Shown: piece by piece, positions 9,012 through 17,957 of the stretch
Layout: each line of letters opens with the position of its first letter
How positions within the stretch are numbered: position 1 is the first letter of the stretch
NCBI RefSeq assembly: GCF_027257845.1
Contig: NZ_JAPVOT010000003.1
Span: forward strand, 248,001 to 312,000
Source: Alteromonas sp. BMJM2
GTDB taxonomy: Bacteria; Pseudomonadota; Gammaproteobacteria; Enterobacterales; Alteromonadaceae
Reading direction: 5' to 3'
Length of the DNA: 64,000 bases
Position numbers and translations under genes: made by a program
The notes under the pieces: model-generated
The model's input: only the letters and a program-made list of their open reading frames with translations
Told to the model about the DNA's origin: nothing
The model's database searches: none

Positions 9012-9089
9012 ATTCGCAATAAAATTGACCTCCAGCTTTAAATCACCGCTATCGGTTAATAAATTTGTTATTCATAACTATCAATCTAT

Positions 9090-9109
9090 AATCACTAATA
9101 CTAAAGAAT
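9090..9109. promoter_or_regulatory. Candidate HipB operator 2
   Basis: AATCACTAAT-ACTAAAGAAT matches operator 1 at 15 of 20 positions. It lies 27-46 bases upstream of the hipB ATG, where it would overlap the promoter. The two sites start 98 bases apart, allowing cooperative binding or looping. Confidence 0.45.
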
Positions 9110-9135
9110 ATTAATGTTGAAATTGGTGCATCTAG

Positions 9136-9441
9136 ATGGCTAAGAAAGTGACTTCCTCAAAAATGCCGCAGGCGCAGTTTATAAATGATGCACATGTGTT
9201 GGGGCAACTCATTAAAGCGAGGCGCACGGCGATGGGTATGAAACTCGCTGATTGCGCCGCACTATGTAATGTGGGTATTAATACCTTATCTCGAATTGAA
9301 AATGGCAATAACAATTGCACTCTAGCTGCCACATTTGCGGTGCTAAATGGAATAGGTATCAAGCTTACCTCACCGTCGCTTACTCCTGATTCGATTGAAA
9401 AGCGAAACCACTCAAATGTAAATAATGACGAGTGGGTATAA
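9136..9441 (+). CDS. hipB: HipB-like XRE-family antitoxin
   Basis: 101-aa DNA-binding protein. Residues about 20-75 form an XRE/Cro-type helix-turn-helix (LGQLIKARRTAMGMKLADCAALC, then GINTLSRIENG). The C-terminal tail is polar. Immediately followed by a hipA-like gene, the classic type II arrangement in which HipB neutralises HipA and represses the operon. Two related palindromes upstream are candidate binding sites. No strong ribosome site precedes the ATG, but this is the only ATG before the HTH in a sensible place. Confidence 0.85.
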   Translation: MAKKVTSSKMPQAQFINDAHVLGQLIKARRTAMGMKLADCAALCNVGINTLSRIENGNNNCTLAATFAVLNGIGIKLTSPSLTPDSIEKRNHSNVNNDEWV

Positions 9442-9446
9442 CAGCA

Positions 9447-10805
9447 ATGCCAACAGATAATACCAACCAGCCCTCAGCATACGCTTTGCTCATTTATTTA
9501 GCAGAACAAAGAATTGCCACGTTAGCTTTGGATAAAAGCACCAACCTGGTCAAACTAGAATATGAGTCGAGTTGGCAGGAAACGGGTTACCCACTCTCTC
9601 CGGCTCTAACACTAGACAACGCTCACTCTCGTGAAATTGCTTACAACTATATCGACAATGCCTTGCCAGAAGGGGAAGCGCGAAAGCTCTTAGCTGATCA
9701 TCTTGGAGTCTCAGAAAGACATGTCTATTCCCAAGTCAGAGCCATTGGCAATGATCTGGCGGGGGCCGTTACATTTAAGGCGAGTGAAGATAGGTCAGAG
9801 GTTTCATCAGAGGCAAATGAGCCACAATTTAGAGTGATCGAAGCTGACGAGCTAACTAAGCGGCTTGCCAGTAAGGAAGACATAGGCCTGTTGACGTGGG
9901 ACGACAAACCAAGGCTGAGTGTAGCGGGAATACAAGACAAGCTCAATGTACTCATCAACGAGCAAGGACAAATCGGGTTTGGTGATGGAACGTTATGCTC
10001 AACACATATTCTCAAGTTTGAGAAGCACAATTGTCCCAATCTCGTACTCAATGAATACTTCTGTATGAAGCTGTCAAAGGCAGTGAAACTGCCTACCGCT
10101 GAAGTAGCGTTCACGCGATTTGAGCAATATCCAGCATTGATTGTGAAGCGCTTCGACCGTAAGTATGCGCCTGAACATTTCAAGGTTTTTCGCAGGCATG
10201 TGATTGATGGCTGCCAAGCACTTAACCTGCCAAGGGACTACAAATACGAACGAAACTTAGGGGATGGCAGAGACGTACAACATATTCGGGACGGCGCAAG
10301 CTTACCTCGACTCGTTGAACTAGCAAAAACTATGGCTTCTCCTGTTGAAAGTCTTCAATGGCTTATCAACTGGCAGCTATTTAACTTGATGATCAGCAAC
10401 CACGACAGTCATGGAAAAAACGTCTCGCTGTTTTTTGATAAGCGCAATAATCGATTCACGCCAGCCTATGATTTAGTGAATGTTGCCATGTTTCCGCAGT
10501 TTAAGCATGTACTGGCTATGGCGATGGGCGATGAGTTTGACCCCAAAAGTATAAATGCCTACCAAATGGCTGATTTCGCTGAAACCTGCGGGTTAAATAA
10601 AAAGCTATTGTCTCGCCAGTTATGTAATTTGGCAGATAAGGTCATAGCCATACTGACGCAGCAATCATTTATCGAAAAAATAACTCAAGAACCATACTTT
10701 ACCGAAGAGGACCGATATTACATGGCTGAGGTGCAAGCGCATATTTTGGCACGAACACAGCAGCTAAGATCGCAAGCGCCAGATATACCGAATATAGAGG
10801 TATGA
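9447..10805 (+). CDS. hipA: HipA-like serine/threonine kinase toxin
   Basis: About 452 aa, full length for HipA. The family phosphorylates a translation-related target (glutamyl-tRNA synthetase in E. coli), causing growth arrest. Visible motifs: SVAGIQDKLNV (P-loop-like/autophosphorylation region, about residue 168), ILKFE with the ATP-binding lysine, IVKRFDR, the catalytic NHDSHGKN (Asp as base, Asn for metal) near residue 320, and PAYDLVN with the metal-binding Asp. All kinase residues look intact, so the toxin should be active. I prefer the ATG at 9447; a GTG at 9432 overlapping the hipB stop is the alternative. A strong terminator follows. Confidence 0.88.
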   Translation: MPTDNTNQPSAYALLIYLAEQRIATLALDKSTNLVKLEYESSWQETGYPLSPALTLDNAHSREIAYNYIDNALPEGEARKLLADHLGVSERHVYSQVRAIGNDLAGAVTFKASEDRSEVSSEANEPQFRVIEADELTKRLASKEDIGLLTWDDKPRLSVAGIQDKLNVLINEQGQIGFGDGTLCSTHILKFEKHNCPNLVLNEYFCMKLSKAVKLPTAEVAFTRFEQYPALIVKRFDRKYAPEHFKVFRRHVIDGCQALNLPRDYKYERNLGDGRDVQHIRDGASLPRLVELAKTMASPVESLQWLINWQLFNLMISNHDSHGKNVSLFFDKRNNRFTPAYDLVNVAMFPQFKHVLAMAMGDEFDPKSINAYQMADFAETCGLNKKLLSRQLCNLADKVIAILTQQSFIEKITQEPYFTEEDRYYMAEVQAHILARTQQLRSQAPDIPNIEV

Positions 10806-10901
10806 GGGTATGTTCTTTTTAGCCGATATTTCATTTGTTAACCTAGCGATAATCGATTGCGCTCGTGAAACTCAATAGCACTGAACGAGTAACGTATTTC
10901 G

Positions 10902-10927
10902 GGCGCCGTTATTTAACGGCGCCTTTT
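10902..10927 (+). terminator. Rho-independent terminator after hipA
   Basis: GGCGCCGTT, ATTT loop, AACGGCGCC, then TTTT: a perfect 9-bp GC-rich stem with a T-run, about 100 bases after the hipA stop and in the gap before the convergent hugZ gene. Confidence 0.85.
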
Positions 10928-10954
10928 GAGTATGCCCCTCACATGCCTGTTAGA

Positions 10955-11683
10955 TTATGCAGCCTGCGATTTTCTGGCGCGGTTGGTTAGTCTTACCAGC
11001 TCCATGCGCACGTCTTCGTGCTTGGTGCACACGTTTTCAAAGGGCACATAGTAATTTTTATCTTGCGAGCGAATGTAAAAACCGTCGGTGACTACGCCGG
11101 TCATGGTGGGTGCGTCGTCTTGCACAGTGTGATGATGAGCTAATATAAGCGCCATAGCGTCTTGATGGTCTTCGTTCATATGCGCAATCATGCCTGTCTC
11201 GGCCTCAAAATCCCAAGGGCTTGCCGGTGCCTCCCACTCTTCTTGTTCTAACCAGAAAATTTTACCAAACCCGCCAATAAAGCGAACGCGCACCATGTCC
11301 ATTTGCCATATTTTAAAATCGTGAGCTTGTTTGTAGGTTTCGGCCTCTGGAAAGCGCAGTACGTACTGCTCAAGAATTTGCTGAGCTTTGTCGCCTTTTA
11401 TTGGTGTAGCATCACCAACCACGGTAACGCGTCCGTGGGCATTTTGATCGCCCTCTTCTGCCTGATGAAAAACCGTTAGGCTCATGCGGCTATCTTTTTC
11501 TAAGTTTTTAGCGTGCTGCGCAATATCACTGATGTAAAAATACAGCTTGCCTTCGCTACAGCTAATAAAGGGCGACACCGACCCAAACGGGTAGCCGCGT
11601 AAGTTATACGAAATAGTAGAAATGACGCCCGTTTCACACGCGCGAAGCAGTGCTTTTGCGTCAGTTAATGCCTGCGTTCTCAT
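10955..11683 (-). CDS. hugZ: HugZ/HutZ-family heme utilisation protein
   Basis: 242 aa. The N-terminal two-thirds are a split-barrel flavin-reductase-like fold of the pyridoxamine-phosphate-oxidase superfamily (ISTISYNLRGYPFGSVSPF; RMSLTVFH). The C-terminal third is a DUF2470 domain with the HMNEDHQDAM motif that supplies heme-binding histidines in HugZ. Family members bind heme and, in tested cases, degrade it to release iron. AAGGAG sits 7 bases before the ATG, inside the end of hmuV (23-base overlap). It is the last gene of the heme uptake operon, consistent with processing imported heme in the cytoplasm. Confidence 0.9.
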   Translation of the reverse strand: MRTQALTDAKALLRACETGVISTISYNLRGYPFGSVSPFISCSEGKLYFYISDIAQHAKNLEKDSRMSLTVFHQAEEGDQNAHGRVTVVGDATPIKGDKAQQILEQYVLRFPEAETYKQAHDFKIWQMDMVRVRFIGGFGKIFWLEQEEWEAPASPWDFEAETGMIAHMNEDHQDAMALILAHHHTVQDDAPTMTGVVTDGFYIRSQDKNYYVPFENVCTKHEDVRMELVRLTNRARKSQAA

Positions 11684-12482
11684 TAAGGAGCTCCTTGGGT
11701 TCTGAAAATATCATTGGAATATGTAGGTCTGGGTGAGGCTGTATATGCATTTGCGTACCGTATACAGGCTCTAAAAATTCTGGCGTTAATACGGTGTCTT
11801 TAGTGCCAAATTTAATGAGTTCGCCACCGCTTAATAACATGACGTCGTCGGCATACAGCGATGCTAAGTTCAAATCGTGTATGGCCACAATAGCCGTATT
11901 ACCCTGTGCAGTGAATTTGCGCACTAGCTGCATAAAATGGTGCTGAAAGTGTAAATCTAGCGCTGAAGTAGGTTCATCTAATAATAGTAGTTTGCTGCTG
12001 TGCTTTTGCTTAGTAAAAGCGTCGAGTTGAGCAAAGCTTCTGGCTATATTCACCCGCTGTAGTTCACCACCAGATAGTTGCCCTGTGTGCCTATTAACCA
12101 GTTTATGTAAGTCTAGGTGGTCTATAAATTCAGCCACGCGCTGCCGCTTTTGCTGCTCTGACTCAGCGATGGGAAAACGCCCCATGGCAATGAGCTCGGG
12201 CACACCTAGTTGAAAGTTAAGCGCGTTTTGCTGCGTCAGTACTGCGCGTAAACGGGCTAATTCAGCCTCACTCCATTGCCTTATGCAGCGCCCTTTTAAA
12301 CTTAGCTGCCCTTGAAAGTGTAGGTTACCGGCAATGGTGTGAATAAGTGTAGACTTACCCGCCCCATTTTCGCCCACCAGCACGATGAGTTTACCCTCGG
12401 GTACTTGGCATGTGATGTTGTTAAGTACGTTTCGCTTGCCGCGCTTAACAGTTACATTGTTCAGTGAAAGTAGGTTGGTCAT
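11661..12482 (-). CDS. hmuV: Heme ABC transporter ATP-binding protein HmuV
   Basis: 273-aa ATPase energising heme import across the inner membrane. Walker A GENGAGKST (about residues 37-45), signature LSGGELQRVNIARSF, Walker B LLLLDEPTSALD, and switch histidine in AIHDLNLAS are all present. Length and the Q-loop spacing fit the FecE/BtuD/HmuV iron-chelate group. It starts 15 bases after the hmuU stop and overlaps hugZ. Operon order receptor-T-U-V-hugZ makes heme the likely substrate. Confidence 0.92.
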   Translation of the reverse strand: MTNLLSLNNVTVKRGKRNVLNNITCQVPEGKLIVLVGENGAGKSTLIHTIAGNLHFQGQLSLKGRCIRQWSEAELARLRAVLTQQNALNFQLGVPELIAMGRFPIAESEQQKRQRVAEFIDHLDLHKLVNRHTGQLSGGELQRVNIARSFAQLDAFTKQKHSSKLLLLDEPTSALDLHFQHHFMQLVRKFTAQGNTAIVAIHDLNLASLYADDVMLLSGGELIKFGTKDTVLTPEFLEPVYGTQMHIQPHPDLHIPMIFSEPKELLNENAGIN

Positions 12483-12497
12483 GTTGACTGCTCTCTT

Positions 12498-13592
12498 TTA
12501 ACCATGTGGCATTAGCTGGCGTCGCAGCATCCAGATGAAAACGGGTGCGCCAATAATGGCGGTAACAATGCCAATAGGTAACTCGGCAGGCACAACGGCC
12601 ACTCTGGCAATCCAGTCTGATGCCAATAACACCAAGGCACCTAATAACATGCTTACTGGCATCATGTATTTCAGGTTAGCGCCTACCAAAATACGAGACA
12701 GGTGGGGAATAACTAAGCCTAAAAAGCCGACTAACCCAGTAAGTGCAACCGCAGCACCTACCCCTATTGCAACAAACACCACTATCTGATTTTTTAAGCT
12801 TTTTATATTTACTCCCATGTATTTGGCTTCTGACTCGCCCAATAACAACAAACTCATTTGCTGCCGCTTGCTCCATAAACCCATTAAGCTAAGTAGCAGT
12901 AATGGCAAGGCTTGAAACAGTGAAGACCAATTGGCCCCCGCCAACGAGCCCATGGTCCAATAATTAATTAACCGTAGGGAGCTGTCGTCGGCATAAAAGC
13001 TGAGTAACCCAATAAGAGCAAACCCTAGCGCGTTCATTGCCACGCCTACTAAGATGAGCGAGGTAACCTGCACGCCCTGCTCGCTTTGTGCAAATTGATA
13101 CACCAACAGCGTAGCCAGAAGTGCCCCAATAAACGCAGCATAAGGCAGCATTAACTCGGCTTTTATGCCAAAGGTCGCCTGCAATAAAGGCCCAAGCGCA
13201 ATCATGCCTACGGCCATTACCGCAGCCCCCGAACTAACTCCTATTACGGAAGGGTCTGCCAGTGGGTTTCTGCATAATGCCTGCGTGGCAGCCCCAGTTT
13301 GCGCCAATACTGCGCCTATCAGTAATCCAAGGCATAAACGCGGTAAGCGAATTTCGCTAATAATGTTGAGCTGCAGCGTGCTTATCGAATGCCAAGTGTC
13401 GGGTAAAAACCAGGCAACAGATAAGCGTATATCCCAGCCTGCAGGCCCAAAGCTTAACGACACTACGCTTACCACTATTAACATGGCAAGCAGCCATGAA
13501 AGGCAAAACCACACTTTTTTCTGCTGGCTATCAAACCAGCTTTTATGTGATGTAGGCAACGGTGACTGATGTGAAAAAGTCAGGCTACTCAT
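12498..13592 (-). CDS. hmuU: Heme ABC transporter permease HmuU (FecCD family)
   Basis: About 364 aa from the ATG at 13592, which overlaps the hmuT stop by 8 bases and has GGAAAG upstream; a longer frame to 13649 is less likely. It has many hydrophobic helices and FecCD-family signatures: EIRLPRLCLGLLIGAVLAQTGAATQALCRNPLADP near residues 80-115, and GLVGFLGLVIPHLSRILVG near 285-303. Homodimers of this family form the channel fed by the binding protein HmuT and driven by HmuV. Full length and intact. Confidence 0.92.
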   Translation of the reverse strand: MSSLTFSHQSPLPTSHKSWFDSQQKKVWFCLSWLLAMLIVVSVVSLSFGPAGWDIRLSVAWFLPDTWHSISTLQLNIISEIRLPRLCLGLLIGAVLAQTGAATQALCRNPLADPSVIGVSSGAAVMAVGMIALGPLLQATFGIKAELMLPYAAFIGALLATLLVYQFAQSEQGVQVTSLILVGVAMNALGFALIGLLSFYADDSSLRLINYWTMGSLAGANWSSLFQALPLLLLSLMGLWSKRQQMSLLLLGESEAKYMGVNIKSLKNQIVVFVAIGVGAAVALTGLVGFLGLVIPHLSRILVGANLKYMMPVSMLLGALVLLASDWIARVAVVPAELPIGIVTAIIGAPVFIWMLRRQLMPHG

Positions 13593-14517
13593 CGCGCTTT
13601 CCACTGGCAGTATGGTTATAAGCGCTTTGCTTATTAACTGTTTGCCCATTCTCGCCTTTCTCGCGCCAGTTTTTCACCAAGGCAATAGCTTGGGCAAGTC
13701 GAGGGGTCATGCCAAGCGATTGAAGTGAGTCCATGACTAACAAGCGACACTCTTGCGCTGCTTTAAGTAAGCGTAAGTTGGGGCTTTGGCAAAACTTGTC
13801 TTTACCACCGGCGCTCATTACCACGTGATTAGGCGCAACTAAAAAGTCGGGCTGCTGCAGTGCTAATGCCTCGCTATTTATGCCTTTAAACCCTTTATGC
13901 TGCGCTGCCACATTGTCGATACCAGCATAACTAAATATTAACTGCGGTACCGTTTCTGTGCCTGCCGCAATGAGCCCGCGATCGGAGGCTGAAAGTAAAA
14001 ATACCGCTTTGGCAGTACTGTTTGTTGCTTTACTTGGCAGTGAGGCATTGAATTGCGCAATTAACTGTTGTGCTTGTGCTGTTTTTCCAAGGTCTGCGCC
14101 AAGCTGTTGAATTAGCACAACGAGGCCTTCGGGGCTGGTAGGCTTCTCGTAAACTACAACGTCTACGCCGGTACTTTTTATTTGTTGTATAACCTCACTA
14201 CGGCCCACGCCTTCAATGGCCAATATTTTATCAGGGGCAAAAGACAACACGCCTTCAGCGGCTAAGTCTCGGTAGTAGCCCACCATGGGTAGCTGATTAA
14301 CTTCCTGTGGATATTGGCTTGACTGATCTACGGCAATCACACTGTCTCCAGCATCAAGGGCAAACACAATTTCGGTAATAGTGCCGCCTGCCGTAATAAG
14401 TTTTTGTGAAGTGTTTTCTTTAGCATTCGCGTTGTTGTGACTTAATAAACCAAAAGCGAACAATAGGCTCACTACTGATACTGAGAATGCGATTGAGAAA
14501 AGCGGTTGGAGTTTCAT
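13585..14517 (-). CDS. hmuT: Periplasmic heme-binding protein HmuT
   Basis: 310 aa with a signal peptide (about residues 1-31). It is a class III (helical backbone) binding protein: ITAGGTITEIVFALDAGDSVIAVDQSSQYP opens lobe 1, VGYYRDLAAEGVLSFAPDKIL follows, and a long linker helix leads to lobe 2. It delivers heme from the outer-membrane receptor to HmuUV. Second gene of the operon, 118 bases downstream of the receptor; its stop overlaps the hmuU start. The extreme C-terminus (after about residue 290) is polar and possibly disordered. Confidence 0.88.
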   Translation of the reverse strand: MKLQPLFSIAFSVSVVSLLFAFGLLSHNNANAKENTSQKLITAGGTITEIVFALDAGDSVIAVDQSSQYPQEVNQLPMVGYYRDLAAEGVLSFAPDKILAIEGVGRSEVIQQIKSTGVDVVVYEKPTSPEGLVVLIQQLGADLGKTAQAQQLIAQFNASLPSKATNSTAKAVFLLSASDRGLIAAGTETVPQLIFSYAGIDNVAAQHKGFKGINSEALALQQPDFLVAPNHVVMSAGGKDKFCQSPNLRLLKAAQECRLLVMDSLQSLGMTPRLAQAIALVKNWREKGENGQTVNKQSAYNHTASGKRDE

Positions 14518-14635
14518 AGCAATCTGTTCCTAATAAAGGGTATTAACTTACGAGGCATTGCCAAGCCCTTACTTACTGAGTAAGTGCCACTCGATTTTAC
14601 TGTAGGCGGCCTGGCATTATTCCTCGCACATAAAC

Positions 14636-16873
14636 TTAAAATGCGTACGTGGCATTAATGGCGGCATTGATACCTGGTTGAGTAAGAAAGTTGAGGTTAT
14701 TCGCTTCGCCAACTTCAAGCCCGCGCACCTCAGTGCCGCTCCAACTTTTGCGGTCGAAAAGGTTGAATACACCAACATTAATGGCAAGGTCGTCGTTCAC
14801 ATTGTAGTTAGCCAGCAAATCGAACTGCGCATATCCAGGGGCTTCAAATAGTCGTGGCTCGGCAAGGTCTTGTGGTTGAATTTGTGAGTCAAAGCGCTGT
14901 ACAAACGTACCGACAAACTCAACAGACCAAACATCATTGCTATCGGTATAACCAATGCCTGCAACGGCTTGTGGCGGTAAAATAGATTCTATGTCTTGGC
15001 CTGTGGCTTTATCTTCGCTGTCTAACCACGTAAGCGCACCTCGCAGCTCCCAACCAGTTAAGCCAGAAGCAGACTCACCTAAAAACCATGTGAACTGTGC
15101 GTCTATTCCTTCAATAACCACAGATTCGCGATTGGTTGCCTGAAACTCGATGAGCTGCGTGGCGGGGTTAAAGCCTACCGTAGATCTCGATTCAATAAAG
15201 TTGTCGTAGTTGTTGTGGTAGGCGCTTACGCTCCACTTCACCGCGTCTAATGTTTGTCTTATGCCTACCTCCCAGCTTTCTACACTTTCAGGCTTTAAAT
15301 CGGGGTTAGGAAGTGAGGTATAACCGCCGGCAAAGTTAGTAAAGCCAACATTTAAGTCGTCGAAAGGAGGAATGCGAAATCCTTCTGCGTATTGCAGCCA
15401 AACGTTGGTGTTGTCGCTTAGGTCGTATACTGCACCTAACTTAAATGAGACTTGCGAATCGTCGAAGGGCACGGCAACAACGCCGGGGTTAGCATTGGTA
15501 AAAATGTCATCGGGATAAGGCGCTAATGTAAATTCGTCGTAGCGCACGCCTGGGCTTAACGTTAAATCGCCATTGAGCAGGGTTATTTCATCTTGAATGA
15601 AAAACGATAGCTCTCTGGCTTCAGAGATAGGAAAGTCTCGTGCGGGAAACACAGAAAACTCCGGTACCACAGCACCCGTTGCAGCTACAAATGTGCTGCC
15701 CTCTCGTAACGATTCACTGTCGGTGTACTGCAGTTCGCTACCGTAAATAAGGTAATGCTTTGAATCACCTACACTGAACTGTTTGTCTAACTGTACAATG
15801 ATTCCCTCTACTGTTTGGTTGAATTCGCTATCGCGAGTTCGGCCTAACTGTACTGGGGTGGGGTCTTGTCTTGATACTGCGCCAAAGCGCCCTTCACGGG
15901 TTGCTTGGCTATTTTGGGTTTCTTGCCAGTAAACGCGGGTAAGAATTTTGTCGAATATGGCGGTACTATCGGTATAGGTGTGATTAACTTGAAAACGTGT
16001 TCTGTCGCGTTCATCAATACCTTGGCTTTCAGTAATGCGTACACCACGAACGAAGGTATCCACCTGAGATAAAACGTTGGTTTGAGTTTCGCCTTCTAAG
16101 TAGTCAGCGAGAAACTCTAGTCTGTGCACATCGCTTGGTTTATAGATAAGTTTGAGTTGGGCACTGTCGGTATTATTACTTTGTGGGTTTGCGGCATCGC
16201 GCTCTAACCCTGTGCCGCTGCCGCCAAAGAAGTTTTCAGTTTCAGCGCCATCTCGTGTGGTCGCGTTTAATAACCATTCCCAGTCGCCCTTTTTTCCAAA
16301 TAGCTGAGCGTTAGCCATACGCTCATTGGCTACCGACGCATACCCTACTTTTACACGGCCGGCCATGCTGTCATCGTTTTGTAGCAGCTGGCTTGGATCT
16401 TTACTGATAAACGACACAACACCGCCTATCGCATCGCTGCCGTAAAGGGTAGACGCTGGGCCGCGAATAATTTCTACTCGGTCTATCATATCTACGTCGA
16501 TAAAGTCGCGGCGCGCTGAAAGCCCAGGCCCAAAACTAAATTCATCCGCTATAGGCGCGCCATCTAGCAACATGAGTACGCGGTCGGCATTAATACCTCG
16601 AATATTAAAGCCCGATAGGCCAAATCGGCCGCCCCCTTCAACCACTACACCAGGCTCAAATCGCACTAAGTCACGAATATCAGTGGCCACCATCTTATCC
16701 ATTTGCTCGGTGTCGATAACGGTTACGCTAGAGGCAATTTCATCTATATCTGAATTAAATCGAGAGGATGTAACGGTGATTTGTTCGAAATTGGCCTCTT
16801 CTAGTGCATCGGCGAAAGAGAATGTACTGAAACCAGAAACGAGCATAGCAAGAGCAATTTTTGAAAACTTCAT
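14636..16873 (-). CDS. TonB-dependent heme/hemoglobin receptor
   Basis: 745 aa, with a signal peptide (residues 1-22), a plug domain starting around residue 30 (ITVTSSRFNSDIDEIASSVTVID, a TonB-box-like start) and a 22-strand barrel ending in a C-terminal aromatic (NATYAF). It carries FRIPPFDDLN and NPDL near residue 500, close to the FRAP and NPNL motifs of bacterial heme receptors. It heads the hmuTUV-hugZ operon and has a Fur-box-like palindrome 33-51 bases upstream of the ATG, so iron-regulated heme uptake is well supported. The exact name (HmuR, HutA and others) cannot be fixed by eye. Confidence 0.88.
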   Translation of the reverse strand: MKFSKIALAMLVSGFSTFSFADALEEANFEQITVTSSRFNSDIDEIASSVTVIDTEQMDKMVATDIRDLVRFEPGVVVEGGGRFGLSGFNIRGINADRVLMLLDGAPIADEFSFGPGLSARRDFIDVDMIDRVEIIRGPASTLYGSDAIGGVVSFISKDPSQLLQNDDSMAGRVKVGYASVANERMANAQLFGKKGDWEWLLNATTRDGAETENFFGGSGTGLERDAANPQSNNTDSAQLKLIYKPSDVHRLEFLADYLEGETQTNVLSQVDTFVRGVRITESQGIDERDRTRFQVNHTYTDSTAIFDKILTRVYWQETQNSQATREGRFGAVSRQDPTPVQLGRTRDSEFNQTVEGIIVQLDKQFSVGDSKHYLIYGSELQYTDSESLREGSTFVAATGAVVPEFSVFPARDFPISEARELSFFIQDEITLLNGDLTLSPGVRYDEFTLAPYPDDIFTNANPGVVAVPFDDSQVSFKLGAVYDLSDNTNVWLQYAEGFRIPPFDDLNVGFTNFAGGYTSLPNPDLKPESVESWEVGIRQTLDAVKWSVSAYHNNYDNFIESRSTVGFNPATQLIEFQATNRESVVIEGIDAQFTWFLGESASGLTGWELRGALTWLDSEDKATGQDIESILPPQAVAGIGYTDSNDVWSVEFVGTFVQRFDSQIQPQDLAEPRLFEAPGYAQFDLLANYNVNDDLAINVGVFNLFDRKSWSGTEVRGLEVGEANNLNFLTQPGINAAINATYAF

Positions 16874-16905
16874 GTGTCTAAAACCCTACAAATGGTGCGG
16901 ATGTT

Positions 16906-16924
16906 AATAATAATGGTTATTATT
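16906..16924. promoter_or_regulatory. Fur box upstream of heme receptor
   Basis: AATAATAATGGTTATTATT is a 19-bp imperfect inverted repeat (16 of 19 positions symmetric), close to the Fur consensus GATAATGATAATCATTATC. Its position in front of a heme uptake operon supports iron-dependent repression. Confidence 0.75.
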
Positions 16925-17309
16925 TAGATTAAGTTATCACGAAGTTTTTTGGGAAACAAATTTATTAATGGGTATTTTTAGTTGCCTATATACCAGCGTC
17001 TAAAGGAGAAATGGGCAGTAAATAGAAAGGGGTATGGAAGTTTAAATACGGCTGATCAGCAGATCTGATAAGGGGAACAAGGCTAAAAAGGCAATGAGAG
17101 ATCTTTGCATCAACCCACTGAAAAATAGGGCTATTGGTAAATAAAATTTAATATGAATAAGGCTTAAGTAGATTAAGCTTGTCAAATTCGACAAGCAGAA
17201 CAAAGTAAAACCTGAAGCTCATGTGTACCAACGGAAAATGGCATTTTAGAAAACGAAAATTAACTTCTTGTCGGCCCATTTAGTTTGATATTATTATGAC
17301 TATGGTAAT
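16925..17309. other. Intergenic region between heme receptor and phd gene
   Basis: About 385 AT-rich bases with no plausible gene. It contains a 7-bp inverted repeat GCTTGTC-AAATTC-GACAAGC at 17177-17196, which could be an operator or a weak terminator. A short direct repeat GACTATGGT (from 17298 and from 17312) spans the start region of the antitoxin gene. Confidence 0.4.
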
Positions 17310-17558
17310 GTGACTATGGTTCTAAATATGGAACACGAAATATCAAAATCAAATTTTAAAGCTCATGCTCTTGAAATAATGAGAGATGTTGAGAAATCGG
17401 GTGAAGAAGTTGTTATCACCTCTCATGGCAAACCCACGTTAGTCATAAAAAAATTTAGCAAAAAGAATGTTAGCCCATTAGAAAAGTTACGCGGGTCTGT
17501 TGTGACATATAGCTCACCTACGGCTCCTGTTTGTGAAGATGATTGGGAGCTTGCATAG
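17310..17558 (+). CDS. Phd/YefM-family antitoxin
   Basis: Up to 82 aa; the start is ambiguous (GTG 17310, ATG 17316 or ATG 17328). The HEISKSNFKAHALEIMRDVEKSGEEVVITSHGKPTLVI core is the Phd/YefM N-terminal DNA-binding domain. The C-terminal half (PLEKLRGSVVTY ... EDDWELA) is the typical extended toxin-binding tail. The gene directly abuts a PIN-domain toxin gene with no gap. As in other type II systems, it should neutralise the toxin and repress the operon. Confidence 0.85.
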   Translation: MTMVLNMEHEISKSNFKAHALEIMRDVEKSGEEVVITSHGKPTLVIKKFSKKNVSPLEKLRGSVVTYSSPTAPVCEDDWELA

Positions 17559-17957
17559 ATGATAGTCTTAGACACTCACATTCTGATCTGGTGGTGTGAT
17601 GGCGATGATAAGCTTTCCGCTAAAGCAAAAGAACGGATTAACGTTGCATTAGAATTAGAGGAAGAAATAATGATCTCCTCTATATCGTCATGGGAAGTAT
17701 CTATGTTGGTATCAAAAAGTAGGCTTACTCTGACTATGGACGTTGATACTTGGATTCAAACAGTAAGCGAAATCGAGAACGTTAAATTCGTTCCCGTAGA
17801 TAACAAAGTTGCCATCGAGTCGACTCGGCTGCCTGATGAATTCCATAAAGATCCCGCCGACAGGATGATCGTGGCACTAGCAAGAACCTTGTCAGCACCT
17901 TTGATTACGGCGGACGAAAAAATTTTGAATTATCCACATGTAAAGACAATTTTTTAG
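17559..17957 (+). CDS. VapC-like PIN-domain ribonuclease toxin
   Basis: 132 aa, typical PIN-domain toxin length. The acidic metal-binding residues are present: VLDTHILIWW (Asp 5), SSWEVSML (Glu near residue 45), DPADRMIVALA (Asp near 100), and LITADEKIL (Asp near 118). VapC toxins are Mg-dependent RNases acting on tRNA or rRNA. Its start immediately follows the Phd-type antitoxin stop. Antitoxins of the Phd class with PIN toxins are a common mixed pairing. The 3' end overlaps the convergent HNH-like gene by 4 bases. Confidence 0.88.
   Translation: MIVLDTHILIWWCDGDDKLSAKAKERINVALELEEEIMISSISSWEVSMLVSKSRLTLTMDVDTWIQTVSEIENVKFVPVDNKVAIESTRLPDEFHKDPADRMIVALARTLSAPLITADEKILNYPHVKTIF

Larger units (their letters stand above)
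8791..9135. other. Intergenic region between osmC-like and hipB genes
   Basis: About 345 AT-rich bases between divergent genes. Apart from two related palindromes (8992-9011 and 9090-9109), listed separately, I see no coding frame with a plausible start. Promoters for both flanking genes should lie here. Confidence 0.5.
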
